From contig NW_025919560.1 of NCBI RefSeq assembly GCF_907164915.1, positions 62,001 to 126,000 on the forward strand: a DNA stretch of 64,000 nt. The letters are read 5' to 3'. The notes beneath the pieces were generated by a model that ran no database searches, was not told where the DNA came from, and saw only the letters and a program-made list of their open reading frames with translations. Source of the stretch: Impatiens glandulifera (taxonomy: Eukaryota > Streptophyta > Magnoliopsida > Ericales > Balsaminaceae). Positions within the stretch are counted from its first letter, which is position 1. Every line of letters begins with the position of its first letter. This document shows, piece after piece, positions 44,414 through 57,186 of the stretch. A program made the position numbers and the translations under genes.

Positions 44414-47400
44414 GTGTTGAAGAGGTCAATCTCCCACAATCTGTTTGAGCACATCATCGGTTGTGGATCTGCTCGTGAGATCTGGGAAACGCTTGATCGT
44501 CTTTTCAATAAGAAGAACGAGGCTCGTCTCCAGATGCTTGAAAACGAGTTGGCAGCCGCAAAGCAAATCGGATCTGTCTCGGAGTTCTTTCTTAAGGTAA
44601 AGAACATATGCTCAGAAATTTCTTTATTGAATCCAGATGAGAAAATCTCAGAGGCTCGAACAAAGAGGCATATTGTTCGAGGACTTCGACCCGAATATAC
44701 ACCATTCATCACCTCGATTCAAGGTTGGTCTCAACAACCTTCACTCGAGGAGTTTGAAAATCTCTTGTCATCTCAAGAGTCGTTGGCCGCACAAATGGCT
44801 GAAACGAGTATAAAGGAGGAGTCGAATAGTGCGTTGTTCGTGAAGAAATCGAGCTGGAAAAAGGGAAAGTCGAAGAAGGAAGAAACAGGTCAAGATTCTT
44901 CAAATATTCCTAAGAAGTCCGTTAAGTGTTTCAGGTGCGGAAAGACTGGACACTTCAAGAGAGACTGTCGAGTAAATTTGAATGGAAATTTTGCTGGTTC
45001 AAATTTCGGAGAAAAGTCTAACCAGCGTGTTGAGGAGGACTGGGACAAGGCTTTTCATGTCGATGTGACGACTTCGAAGGAAAAGAAAACAGAGGCTTCT
45101 CATGATAAACAGGAGATCGATCAAAGGTGGATCGTCGATTCAGGGTGCGGACATCATGTTACTGGAGATGGTTCTGTGTTCTCGTCGAGTCGAGTTCATA
45201 ATGGGGGCGCTGGCATTGTCACGGCTGATAACTCGGTTCACGAAGTTAAAAAGGAAGGATCAGTTGTCATTGAAAGCGATAAAGGAGAATCTATTACTCT
45301 GAAGAATGTCTACCACGTTCCAGGAATTCAGAAGAATCTCTTCTCGGTTGCAAATGCTGTAGACGCTGGAAATTTGGTGTTGTTTGGTCCAAATGATGTG
45401 AAGTTCTTAAGGAACGTGAAAGAAATCAAGGCGGATGTGGTCCACACAGGAACTCGGGTAAATGATCTCTTTGTCCTTTCAGCTTCAAATTCGTACATAG
45501 AAAGGGTGAACGACAAAAGCACCTCTTTTCTATGGCATGCAAGACTTGGGCATGTCAATATGACTAAGCTCAGTGTTATGTCTCGAAAGAAACTTGTCGA
45601 AGGTCTACCTGAAGATCTGAGAATTGAGGAGGGCAGTGTGTGTGAAGGATGTCAATATGGGAAGGCTCATCGACTTCCTTTCGACAACTCTGTATCGAGA
45701 AGTAAGGGTCCTTTGGATCGAGTTCATAGTGACTTGATGGGACCAACTCGAACTGCCTCATACTCGGGAAGTAAATATATGCTGTTGTTTGTGGATGATT
45801 TCTCCAGGTTCACTTGGGTGTACTTTGTGAAAGAAAAGTCTGAAGTGTTCTCTAAATTTCTCGAGTTCAAGGAGACGGTAGAAGGAGAACAAGAAAGGAA
45901 GATTCGACACCTTACAGAGACTTGTAAGTCTTGGCTGCATATGAAGAATATACCAAGGCAGTTATGGGCAGAAGGCATGAGTTGTGCTGCTCATGTCATC
46001 AATCGAGTTCCGCTTAGCCCAAATGAGTTCAAATCTCCATTCGAGATGCTTTTTGGTTTTAAGCCAAATGTTAAACATTTTCGAGTTTTTGGATCAACTT
46101 GTTATGTCCATATTCCAGACTCGAGAAGGAGCAAATTGGATGCGAAGGCAGTCAAATGCGTGTTTGTCGGCTATGACCAGAGAAGGAAAGGGTGGCGGTG
46201 TATGGATCCGTCAACTCACAAATGCACTGTGTCGAGAGATGTTGTTTTCGACGAAATTTCTTCGTACTATATGAAGGATGTTGAAGAAACTGTTCAGACT
46301 GATCTTCCCATTCCCACGTCTACGGGAAGCTCCTGTAGTAATAATAGTGACAGGGGGAGCCCTGACTTAGCTCAAGATACTTCAGTCGATGAAGGAGCCA
46401 AAGGTGAAAGGTTACCAGGAAGTCCACATCAGGAAGAATCAAGTCAACAACATAATGGGGAATCTCGACCAAAAAGGAACATAGTAAGACCTTGTCGATT
46501 CAGGGATGATAATTTTGTAACAACATTTTCTTGTTTCTTGGCAAACGCAATAGACGACGAGGAACCCACTTCTTATAATGAAGCAAAAAATGTCAAAGAA
46601 TGGGTGACAGCAATGGAGGAGGAAATGCATGCTCTCAAGAAGAATGAGACATGGGACGTTGTTCCGAAGCCTCCTGATACTCAAACAGTCACATGTAAGT
46701 GGGTGTATCGAATCAAGCGAAAGGCTGATGGAAGCATAGATCGATACAAAGCTAGATTGGTCGCTCGAGGATTCTCACAGAAGTATGGAGAAGATTACGA
46801 GGAGACATTCAGCCCAGTTGCAAAGATGACGTCAATTCGCACTGTGTTGGCCTTAGCAGCAAGTTCTCGATGGAAGTTGTGGCAATTGGATGTCAAGAAT
46901 GCATTTCTCTACGGAGAACTTGATCGTCCAATATATATGGAACAACCACCTGGATTCGAGAAGACTGATGGTTCCCAGTTGGTATGTAGACTTAAGAAGG
47001 CACTATATGGATTAAAGCAAGCCCCGCGTGCTTGGTATGGAAAAATTGCAGAATATCTTCAATTTTGTGGGTACAAGGCTTCAGAATCCGACTCAAGTCT
47101 ATTTATAAAGAAGAATCATGGACAGATGGTGGTGGTGCTTCTTTATGTGGATGACATAATCTTGACGGGCAGTAACTATGATGAGGTTGCTCGTCTACAA
47201 GATGAGCTCTCGCTTCGTTTTGAGATGAAGAAGCTTGGTGAACTTGGAACCTTCCTTGGTCTGCAAATTGAAAATTTCGATAAAGGGTTGTTTGTATCGC
47301 AGATCAACTATGCAAAGAAGTTGGTAGAAAATTTTGGTATGACTGATGGAAAAAAGAGCTATACTCCTCTCGACGTAAATCCCAGACTTAGTCGAGACGA

Positions 47401-48097
47401 AGGAACGTGTCTACCAGATCCTCGTCCTTATCGTGCTCTTGTGGGAAGTTTGATTTATCTGACTATAACAAGGCCTGATATTGCTTATGCAGTTGGAGTG
47501 GTGAGTCGATACATGCAGGAGCCAAGGAAACTACACTTCGAAGAAGCGAAGAAAATTTTGAAGTATATTAATACCTCGCTAGATATTGGTCTACTATATG
47601 AGAAAGATGCGAAATTTGTCTTGCAAGGATATGCAGATGCTGACTTTGCTGGAGATCGAGATGATCGAAGGTCCACATCTGGGTTTGTTTTTCTTTGTGG
47701 AAATACTAGCATATCTTGGAGTAGTAGGAAACAAGGATCGGTATCCTTGTCTACAACGGAAGCGGAATACAAAGCATCAACTCACGCAGCACAGGAGTGC
47801 ATATGGCTTCGTAGACTATGGGAGGATTTTCATGTCAAGTTTGATCATCCAGTTCCTATACATGGAGATAATTTGAGTGCTATTAAATTGACTTCAAATC
47901 CTGTGTTTCATGCGAGGACAAAACACATTGAGTTGGAGCATCACTTTATTCGTGAAAAAGTATTAGAGGGAATCATTGAGATGGTTGCAGTAAAAAGTGA
48001 AGACAATGTTGCTGATATCTTCACAAAAGCACTTCCTAAAGGTCCTTTCGAAAATCTACGATCTAAGTTGGGACTAGTTCATCGGGCATCACTTTAA
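44414..48097 (+). pseudogene. Gag-pol polyprotein of the young copia element, integrase damaged
   Basis: One open frame of 1227 codons contains, in order: the rest of gag, the zinc knuckle CFRCGKTGHFKRDC (residues 172-185), protease with DSG (about 241-243), the GAG-pre-integrase domain (LWHARLGHVNMTKL), integrase, reverse transcriptase (from about 729, with YVDD at 911-914), and RNase H (ADADFAGDRDDRRSTSG, about 1071 on). Order PR-INT-RT-RH defines Ty1/copia. In the integrase, the first Asp is at residue 440 (VHSDLMGP), but the reading jumps from FKETVEGE to QERKIRHLTE. About 50 residues, including the usual second catalytic Asp region, are missing without a frame change. RT and RNase H look intact. 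The real gag start is at 44204, behind a stop codon. Confidence 0.95.
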
Positions 48098-48104
48098 GGG
48101 GGAG
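48096..48104 (+). promoter_or_regulatory. Polypurine tract
   Basis: AAGGGGGAG immediately precedes the 3' LTR and overlaps the pol stop codon by two bases. It primes plus-strand synthesis. Confidence 0.95.
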
Positions 48105-48396
48105 TGTTAGAAATTAAAGTAATAATAATAATTAAGGAGTCTTTGGTTGTTAAAGAGCCTCTTGGATTGTCCAAGACTCTTGATATTATCTAATAAATGA
48201 GACTCTTCATGTCTCTTAGTTTAAGAGTCTTAGTTATGTTTATTTTATTTAAGGATTGTAATCGTATTATTTTCTATCAAGTTCAATAGACAGATTATCC
48301 TTCCAGTTTTGCTTTTCATTCTCTAAATTTTCTATTCACTTTCATATATATTCTTCACTGTTCGATCATCGAGGTCCTGGTTGTGACTTCGTTACA
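48105..48396 (+). repeat. 3' LTR
   Basis: Identical to the 5' LTR except for one T-to-C difference near its end. Followed by the target duplication ATGCT (48397-48401). Confidence 0.97.
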
Positions 48397-48401
48397 ATGC
48401 T

Positions 48402-49340
48402 ATTCTTGTGCTCAACTTTAGTAGCAATCCCGTTTTGGAGACACCTTAGTACGAGCGACCTCAAACTAAATCTTGGATGTTGGAACTAGTTCTTTTCGAA
48501 AGGTATGGATGTTATCTTGCGCCACGAATTAGAATTACCTATTTTCATCGACCACATTGAGAATAAATTTATTAGTGAAGTGTTGTCAGTTTGGATTCCA
48601 TTTGGGCAGCCTCTAACTGTTTTTAAATGTCGTTGAGTTCAAAAATTCATAATTCTGATCCGTTTTCGTAGGGGAACAGAGGACTCCTCCATCTTTCCAA
48701 TCCAACTTGAATCAGATAAATCTATCAAGAATTGAGGTCTTTAGAGCCATTTGAAGTTGGGGAAAATTTGGATACACTTAAGAATTTGAAAACCAAACCA
48801 AGAACAATTTGAAGAATTCCTTTGAAGTCTTGAAGATTCTGGCAGCGGCGGCTGGCAGGGCTCTGGTGACAGTTCCGATAGGTGAAGTGGCCTGTGGCGG
48901 AAAATTCGTTTTGGCGTTAAATTTTGAAATTGTAATTTTGTTTCGATATTCAGAGCGTTTTTTCTGAGAAAACGATATTATGTTCCATTTTTATTATCTT
49001 CAATACTCTTTCATGTACGTGATAGTTTTTGTAAATTTTGCGTTTTACAAAAGAATTGTGTTTAATTTCAAAGAATGACTATTGGGAGGCCTTTTCATCG
49101 AAAATGTCCAATAATAATATTATACTCAAATTTCTACATTTTTCAATCCTTCGTTATGAAAATGTCATAATGTTAAAATTCTGAATATTTATAAAAAGTG
49201 ACGTTTGGATCAAATCGAGTCGATCGCTTATTTTAAATATTCTAGTCTAGTCTAGTCTTTGAGTATGAATATCATATTATACCGGATATATTTATTTTAA
49301 TTATTTGAATGTAAAAATGAGATATGTGACAAAAATTTGT
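48402..49340. other. Flank of the copia element, no gene recognised
   Basis: The part at 48400-48930 is less AT-rich than most of the window (for example GGCAGCGGCGGCTGGCAGGG near 48840) and could be a retrotransposon or gene remnant. I find no protein motif in any frame. Confidence 0.4.
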
Positions 49341-49354
49341 AACTCTAATTGTGA

Positions 49355-49610
49355 GCTCGTGACCTTCTAAGAAATGCACATATATTGCGAATTTGCGAGA
49401 GGCATCCCTGAGATCTCGCTTCTTGGAAAATTTTGTGACCCCTACATTGAAGATTATATATTAATTGCTAATAATTATAATTAATAATGATAGATTAATT
49501 ATACAATTAAATTGGGGTCTCCTCCAAGGAAGCTCCATGTACATATTGACATGGAACTAATAGCATGTGACTGAACTGCATTCCCTGTCCTCAGAAGTCT
49601 AAGCTTGGGG
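49355..49610 (+). pseudogene. Relic of the His-rich secreted peptide gene (copy C)
   Basis: ARDLLRNAHI is read from 49355; after a frame change, GIPEISLLGKFCDPYIEDY follows from 49401. Both match the conserved tail of the protein at 35241-35600. About 100 bp further, 49571-49610 carries the second-exon-like block (LNCIPCPQKSKLG in one frame) with the donor-like G|GTAAAT. The block is nine bases shorter than copy B, an in-frame difference. The signal peptide and His repeats are gone. The shared flank GGGGTCTCCTCCAAG (about 49513) confirms common origin. Confidence 0.65.
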
Positions 49611-49619
49611 TAAATTTTA

Positions 49620-51099
49620 TATTTTATTTAATATATTTATTAACATTTAATCTATATATAAATTATGTTATAGATAGACAAATTTATGGATCGGACTACA
49701 GGTAACTTTTGAGTTTTACGAGAAGTTCATAAAGTACAATACAAAATTATTTTAATGAAAAATATATTTATAATTTATAATACACCCTTGCATAATTATC
49801 AGTTTGGTTGTGACCTCTAATATATATATCTTAGATCCTAGCTAGGGTCATGAGTTTTAACTAGTCTAAGATATATAGTCTGGGCTAGCTAAAGTATTTC
49901 ATTATTTATATAAAGGATTATTTTAATTTTAATTTTAATTTTATATAATTTTGTATTTTGTATGAAGGTTTTATATAACAGTTAGATAAATTGATTCTTT
50001 TCTCTCTTTTGTGCTATTAAAATATAGAAGGAAGTTCATGCAAATATTGAGAGGCTGAGATTAATAATAATGATATTATTTAGAAATTGTATATCATTAT
50101 ATTGTAATTAATATTATATAAATATATAATTTAGGACGACTATTCTCATTAAACTCTTTATAAGAAAAACACTTTATTTATAAACAAGACTTTGCATTTC
50201 ATTTCATTAACTTTTCGAATTGTAATACATTTTCATCCTTTAGCCTCAAATTGAAATTTAAAATACTTAAGCCAATAATAACAAAATTGATCAAGTGCTA
50301 ATTAAATGCTAGTTATAGCTATTGTGGTGCTTGCAAGATCTAATACCACTTCTTATAATTATTAAATATTAGTTAGAAAGAAAATATTAAGATCATTTAT
50401 TTTTAAACCAAAACATATTCTTGAACAAATTTAAATTACTTAATAAAACAAAATAAATAAAGGTCGGTAACAAAAAGACAAATATATAATATTTTCAACA
50501 AATTTGGTAACAAATTAAAGATTGTACGTATAAATTGTGAGTGGCTGAGTATTTAATTTTTCATGATGGTGCTTTGTTTCTCACCAATCCAATACTCTAA
50601 TATGATTTTTTTTAGCCTAGCTCATCAAGAAAACTAGGAATAATTTTAAATTTTTGTTACAAGTATATATATATAATATGTTAATTAATTATAAAAGGGT
50701 ATATTATAAATTAAAATTTGATGTTTTATTAAAATAATTTTGTACTAATAATATACTTTAGGAATTTCCTACAACATAGATAAGATAAGTATTCACAATC
50801 AAAGTGAATTTTGTACTTTGTTCATCTGCTCTCTCTTAGAGTTCAATGTTTGAATGATTTTTTATTATTAAAAAAGTGACTTATGTAATTATTTTATTTA
50901 TAAATCAAAATACTGTAATGTTTTTGATATTAGGTTATTTAAGATTTTTTTAAATAAATGGAAACTAGAAGTATAAGTAAAAGTCATATTTAATTTGACC
51001 ATATGAACTATTCTTGAGCCTGATCTGTTGCCTAAACTAACCTAATTATTAACTTAATCTTAATTAGCCAAGGACATGCAAACCTAATAATCTTCTGAA

Positions 51100-51153
<54 letters not shown>

Positions 51154-51700
51154 GAGTTGGAGAAATTAAGGAAGATGTCTGTCTCCTCCTCTTGCCCGTT
51201 TATCAACTAACTTTTAAATCAAGCCCAAAGCTCAGGATTGCATGCAATCCAATTTCTTATCCCCAAACTCTCTCTTTTAAATCAAGCCCAAGGCCCGATA
51301 AACTTATAAAATCGAATTCAATTAAATTCAATTGGCTGGTTTTTGTTTCATCTTTTCACACAACCGACCGACTTACCTAATTAATTTTTATACCTCTAAA
51401 ATAAATTCAAATATATTCAAAAATGGGTTTCAAATTAACAACTTCTCCTTATTTTGTTTAAGAACAAATATTACCCAGATATGGTCATTTATTCATTAAT
51501 ATATTTAAGAGCATATTTTCTTTGATTAACATAAATTTTTTTATTGATTTTTTTTTATTTTTAATCCCAAAATTATTTTGTTTCTTTCAAGTCTTTAATT
51601 GTCCGCTTATGTAAATAATATTTCATCGACTACATTGATTCATATTTGATCCAATAATCAATACACCGTTCACTTATATCAATACTACCATAGATAATCA
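49620..51700. other. AT-rich intergenic DNA with segments shared with 6.5 kb and 37.4 kb
   Basis: 49960-50310 resembles 37360-37540, and 50380-50815 resembles 6520-6870. A (TA)n run lies at 51101-51150. At 51205-51295 the phrase CTTTTAAATCAAGCCCAA occurs twice, 67 bp apart. No gene is seen. Confidence 0.5.
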
Positions 51701-52123
51701 ATTGTTGTAATAGATTGGGTTTCTTCAGTAATCCTCAAAAAAAGATGTGTATGCATTAAATCTACAAATCATACCTTAAATATGAAAAAAGAAGCATCTA
51801 TATGAATTTAAGTATTCACAACATTTATAAATATGTCATATACTTTGTGTATGAGATAATATGTATGGTAATCGATGATTGATGGGTAATGATTTTTCTT
51901 TAACGGTTATACTCTTAAGATCATATATACTATAGTATAAGTCCTTGTTAAAATTAATATAGTTCAAATTAAATAAATTTTAATTGATCTATTTATACAT
52001 GCATTTATTCTTCATATATAACATATTTCTTATTCATCAAAATAATTTAGTCGTGCAAATTAAGAAAGTGAAGGATTACATGTGTAGCACGGTGTACGTA
52101 GCACACGAATGAGAGACCAACAA

Positions 52124-52159
<36 letters not shown>

Positions 52160-53216
52160 TTACATAATTAAACAATCATGAGGTGATAATTTAGAGAGAA
52201 AAAATCAATTATTAGGTGAAAATGAGAATAATATTATTTAATTTAATTAGGTAATTATCAAGAAAAAATCTTTAAAAAATATTTTTGAACAAATTAAAAT
52301 CATGTGCCATAACATAATCATATTCAAACAAGTCGGTTAAATAGTAAAAGAAGCCCCTTCTATGTTTCATATATAACTTATTTTTTAATTATCAAAATAA
52401 ATTTGTGCAAATTAAGAAAGATAAGGATTACATGTGTCAACACAATGCAACATGAAAGGAGTATAATCATCATAATCAAATTAACCCAGGACTAGTGTAT
52501 CGTTGTCATATCTTCTCAAACAATGTGAAAAAATAGTAGGATTAGTAAGTTGAGTAGTTAATTATAATAGACTGAGTTTCTTTAGTAATCCTCCGAAAAG
52601 ATGTGTACGCATTAAATCTACAAATTATACCTTAAATGTGAAAAAGATGAATCTATATAAATTTAATTGCTCACGGCATTTATAAATACATCTAATGTAT
52701 GGTAAACAGTGATTGATGGGTAATGGTTTTTCTTTAAAGCTTATACTCTTAAGATCTAAACTATAGTACAAGTCCTTGTTAAAATTAATATAATTCAAAC
52801 TAAATAAATGTTAATTGATCTCTCTATGCATTCATTTATTCTTCATATATAACATATTTTTATTCATCAAAACAAATTAGTCGTGCAATTTAAGAAACTG
52901 AAAGATTACAAGTGACAGCACGGTGTAGCACGAGGGAGAGACCAACAAAATAATAATAATAATAAATAGTTACATAATTACACAATCATGACATGATAAT
53001 TAATAGAAAAAACTAATTATTAGGTGAATATGAGAATAATATTATGTAATTTAATTAGCTAATTATCCAAAAACAAATTTAGCGAATGTGTTTTTGACAA
53101 AATTAAAATGATGTGCGATAACATAATCAAATTCAAACAAGTCGGTTAAGGAGCCCCTTCTATCTCCATATTCCTTTGAAAATGGAGTACAACACTTAGT
53201 ACATTGACTCACTTAA

Positions 53217-53417
53217 GTGATGCATGTTTCATCAAAACATAGTACCTGTTTAGCTAAGAACGACCTATCTAAATCGAAAAGATTTGGCCTAAAGTGTAAA
53301 TACATTAAACATAATTACCATATAGTAAAATTAACACATGCTCGAGATCTTAAAACATATGATTTCATTATAGTTCATAAGTGTTGCATATTGTGCAACT
53401 TCATTATTTTTCTGTAA
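53217..53417 (+). other. Short ORF in the satellite core, kept open in most copies
   Basis: A 66-codon reading, MMHVSSKHSTCLAKNDLSKS and on to HKCCILCNFIIFL, recurs at 4822, 55325, 57425, 59441, 61390 and, inverted, 40276-40524. Differences between copies include many amino acid changes (for example G/C, K/N, H/Y/R), with no sign that silent changes are favoured. The copy at 3160-3360 is truncated and frameshifted. Most likely this is a chance ORF carried along by amplification. A translated peptide cannot be excluded from sequence alone. Confidence 0.3.
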
Positions 53418-53650
53418 AATGTTACCTAATGTTACCTGATAAGATAATTTAACATGAAATCCACAAATTATACATTAAATGTGAAAAAGATGCATCTATA
53501 TATGCTCACAACATTTGTGGTACGAGATAACTCAAAGATTATAAGTAATGATTTAACAATTATACTCTTAAGATCTAAACTATACTATCGTGTTCTTGTT
53601 AAAATTTATATAGTTAAAAATAAGCATCATCATGATCAAATTAGCCCAGA

Positions 53651-53714
53651 CTAATATGTCGTTGTCATCTAATCTCAAGCAACTAATATGTTGTTGTCAT
53701 CTAATCTCAAGCAA
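53651..53714 (+). repeat. 32-bp tandem duplication inside one satellite unit
   Basis: CTAATATGTCGTTGTCATCT..CTCAAGCAA is present twice in a row (53651-53682 and 53683-53714) with one difference. The other units have it once, so it marks this unit uniquely. Confidence 0.92.
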
Positions 53715-54193
53715 TGTGAAAAAATAGTAAGAATATTAAGTTGAGTAGCTAATTGTAATAGATTGGATTTCTTTAGTAATCTTCTAAAAAGATGTGTACG
53801 CATTAAATCCACGAATCATACTTTAAATATGAAAAAAAATGCATTTATATTAATTTAAGTGTTCACAATATTTATAAATACGTCATGTACTTTCGGTACA
53901 AGATAACTCAAAGAGATACTCTAGTCCACCTCGATTGTCTGATGTATGGTAAACGGTGATCGATGAGTAATGATTTTTCTTGACGGTTATACTCTTAAGA
54001 TCTAAACTATAGTACAAGTCCTTGTTAAAATTAATATAGTTGAAAATAAATAAATGTTTGATTAATCTCCCTATACATGCATTTATTCTTCATATATAAC
54101 ATATTTCTTATTCATTAAAAAAATTAGTCGTGCAAATTAAAAAAATTAAAGATTATATGTGCCAGCATGGTGTACCACGAGAGAAACCAACAA

Positions 54194-54246
<53 letters not shown>

Positions 54247-55041
54247 GTTACATAATTAAACAATCATGACATGATAATTTAGAAGAAAAAAAACAATTAT
54301 TAGATGAAAATGAGAATATTATTTTGTAATTTAATTAGCTAATTATCAAGAAAAAAATCTTAAAAATGTGTTTTTGACCAAATTAAAATCATGTGCCATA
54401 ACATAATCATATTCAAACAAGTCGGTTAAATAGTAACTGAAGAAGCCCCTTCTATGTTTCATATATAACTTATTTTTTAATCATCAAAATAAATTTGTGG
54501 AAATTAAGAAAGTGAAGAATTACATATGCCAGTACAATGTAGCACGAGAGGAGTATAATCATTATGATCAAATTAACCCAGGACTAGTGTGTCGTTGTCA
54601 TATCTTCTCAAGCAATGTGAAAAAATAGTAGGAATAGTAAGTTGAGTAGCTAATTGCAATAGACTGAGTTTCTTTAGTAATTCTTCAAAAAGATGTGTAC
54701 GCATTAAATCTACAAATCATACCTTAAATGTGAAAAAAGATGAATCTATATGAATTTAGTTGCTCACAGCATTTATAATTACGTCTAATGTATGGTAAAC
54801 GATGATTGATGGGTAATGGCTTTTCTTTGACGGTTATACTTTTCAGATCTAAACTATAGTACAAGTCCTTGTTAAAATTAATATAGTTCAAACTAAATAA
54901 ATGTTAATTGATCTCTCTATGCATGCATTTATTCTTCATATATAACATATTTTTATTCATCAAAACAAATTAGTCGTGCAATTTAAGAAACTGAAAGATT
55001 ACAAGTGCCAGCACGGTGTAGCACGAGGGAGAGACCAACAA

Positions 55042-55073
<32 letters not shown>

Positions 55074-55966
55074 GTTACATAATTACACAATCATGACATG
55101 ATAATTAATAGAAAAAATTAATTATTAGGTGAATATGAGAATAATATTATGTAATTTAATTAGCTAATTATCCAAAAACAAATTTAGCGAATGTGTTTTT
55201 GACAAAATTAAAATGATGTGCGATAACATAATCAAATTCAAACAAGTCGGTTAAGGAGCCCCTTCTATCTCCATATTCCTTTGAAAATGGAGTAGAACAC
55301 TTAGTACATTGACTCACTTAAGAGATGCATGTTTCATCAAAACATAGTACCGGTTTAGCTAAGAACGACCTATCTAAATCGAAAAGATTTTGCCTAAATT
55401 GTAAACACATTAAACATAATTACCATATAGTAAAATTAACATATGCTCGAGATCTTAAAACATATGATTTCATTATAGTTCATAAGTGTTGCATATTGTG
55501 CAACTTCATTATTTTTCTGTAAAATGTTACCTAATGTTACCTGATAAGATAATTTAACATGAAATCCACAAATCATACATTAAATGTGAAAAAGATGCAT
55601 CTATATATGCTCACAACATTTGTGGTACGAGATAACTCAAAGATTATAAGTAATGATTTAACAATTATACTCTTAAGATCTAAACTATACTATCGTGTTC
55701 TTGTTAAAATTTATATAGTTAAAAATAAGCATCATCATGATCAAATTAACCCAGACTAATATGTCGTTGTCATCTCATATCAAGCAATGTGAAAAAATAG
55801 TAAGAATATTAAGTTGAGTAGCTAATTGTAAAAGATTGGATTTCTTTAGTAATCTTCTAAAAAGATGTGTACGCATTAAATCCACGAATCATACTTTAAA
55901 TATGATAAAAAAAAATGCATCTATATTAATTTAAGTGTTCACAATATTTATAAATACGTCATGTAC

Positions 55967-56084
55967 TTTCGGTACAAGATAACTCAAAGAGATACTCTAG
56001 TCTACCTCGATTGTTTGATGTATGGTTTCGGTACAAGATAACTCAAAGAGATACTCTAGTCTACCTCGATTGTTTGATGTATGG
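55967..56084 (+). repeat. 59-bp perfect tandem duplication inside one satellite unit
   Basis: TTTCGGTACAAGATAACTCA..GATGTATGG is repeated exactly (55967-56025 and 56026-56084). Other units have one copy. Perfect identity means that it is recent. Confidence 0.95.
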
Positions 56085-57151
56085 TAAACGGTGATCGATG
56101 AGTAATGATTTTTCTTGACGGTTATACTCTTAAGATCTAAACTATAGTACAAGTCCTTGTTAAAATTAATATAGTTGAAAATAAATAAATGTTTGATTGA
56201 TCTCCCTATACATGCATTTATTCTTCATATATAACATATTTCTTATTCATTAAAAAAGTTAGTCGTGCAAATTAAAAAAATTAAGGATTATATGTGCCAG
56301 CACGGTGTAGCACGAGAGAAACCAACAAAATAATAATAATAATAATAATAAATAGTTACATAATTAAACAATCATGACATGATAATTTAGAAGAAAAAAA
56401 CAATTATTAGATGAAAATGAGAATATTATTGTGTAATTTAATTAGCTAATTATCAAGAAAAAATCTTAAAAATGTGTTTTTGACTAAATTAAAATCATGT
56501 GCCATAACATAATCATATTCAAAACAAGTCGGTTAAATAGTAACTGAAGAAGCCCCTTCTATGTTTCATATATAACTTATTTTTTAATCATCAAAATAAA
56601 TTTGTGGAAATTAAGAAAGTGAAGAATATTATGTGCCAGTACAATGTAGCACGAGAGGAGTATAATTATTATGATCAAATTAACCCAGGACTAGTGTGTC
56701 GTTGTCGTATCTTCTCAAGCAATGTGAAAAAATAGTAGGAATAGTAAGTTGAGTAGCTAATTGCAATAGACTGAGTTTCTATAGTAATTCTTCGAAAAGA
56801 TGTGTACGCATTAAATCTACAAATCATACCTTAAATGTGAAATAAGATGAATCTATATGAATTTAGTTGTTCACAGCATTTATAATTACGTCTAATGTAT
56901 GGTAAACGATGATCGATGGGTAATGGCTTTTCTTTGACGGTTATACTTTTCAGATCTAAACTATAGTACAAGTCCTTGTTAAAAATAATATAGTTCAAAC
57001 TAAATAAATGTTAATTGAACTCTCTATGCATGCATTTATTCTTCATATATAACATATTTTTATTCATAAAAACAAATTAGTCGTGCAATTTAAGAAACTG
57101 AAAGATTACAAGTGCCAGCACGGTGTAGCACGAGGGAGAGACCAACAAAAT

Positions 57152-57186
<35 letters not shown>

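Larger units (their letters stand above)
43860..48396 (+). mobile_element. Complete, young Ty1/copia LTR retrotransposon
   Basis: The 4537-bp element has two 292-bp LTRs (43860-44151 and 48105-48396) that differ at one base by my reading (CACTTTTATA against CACTTTCATA). It has a tRNA-Met primer site, a gag-pol reading, a polypurine tract and a perfect 5-bp target duplication ATGCT (43855-43859, 48397-48401). The one LTR difference means very recent insertion. The element is nevertheless defective: an in-frame TAA in gag and an internal loss in the integrase core. It probably depended on proteins from a relative, unless the defects arose after insertion. Confidence 0.98.

Noticed and set aside
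44260..47772. Several antisense ORFs of 60-150 codons
   Set aside because: They are shadows of the gag-pol reading on the plus strand.
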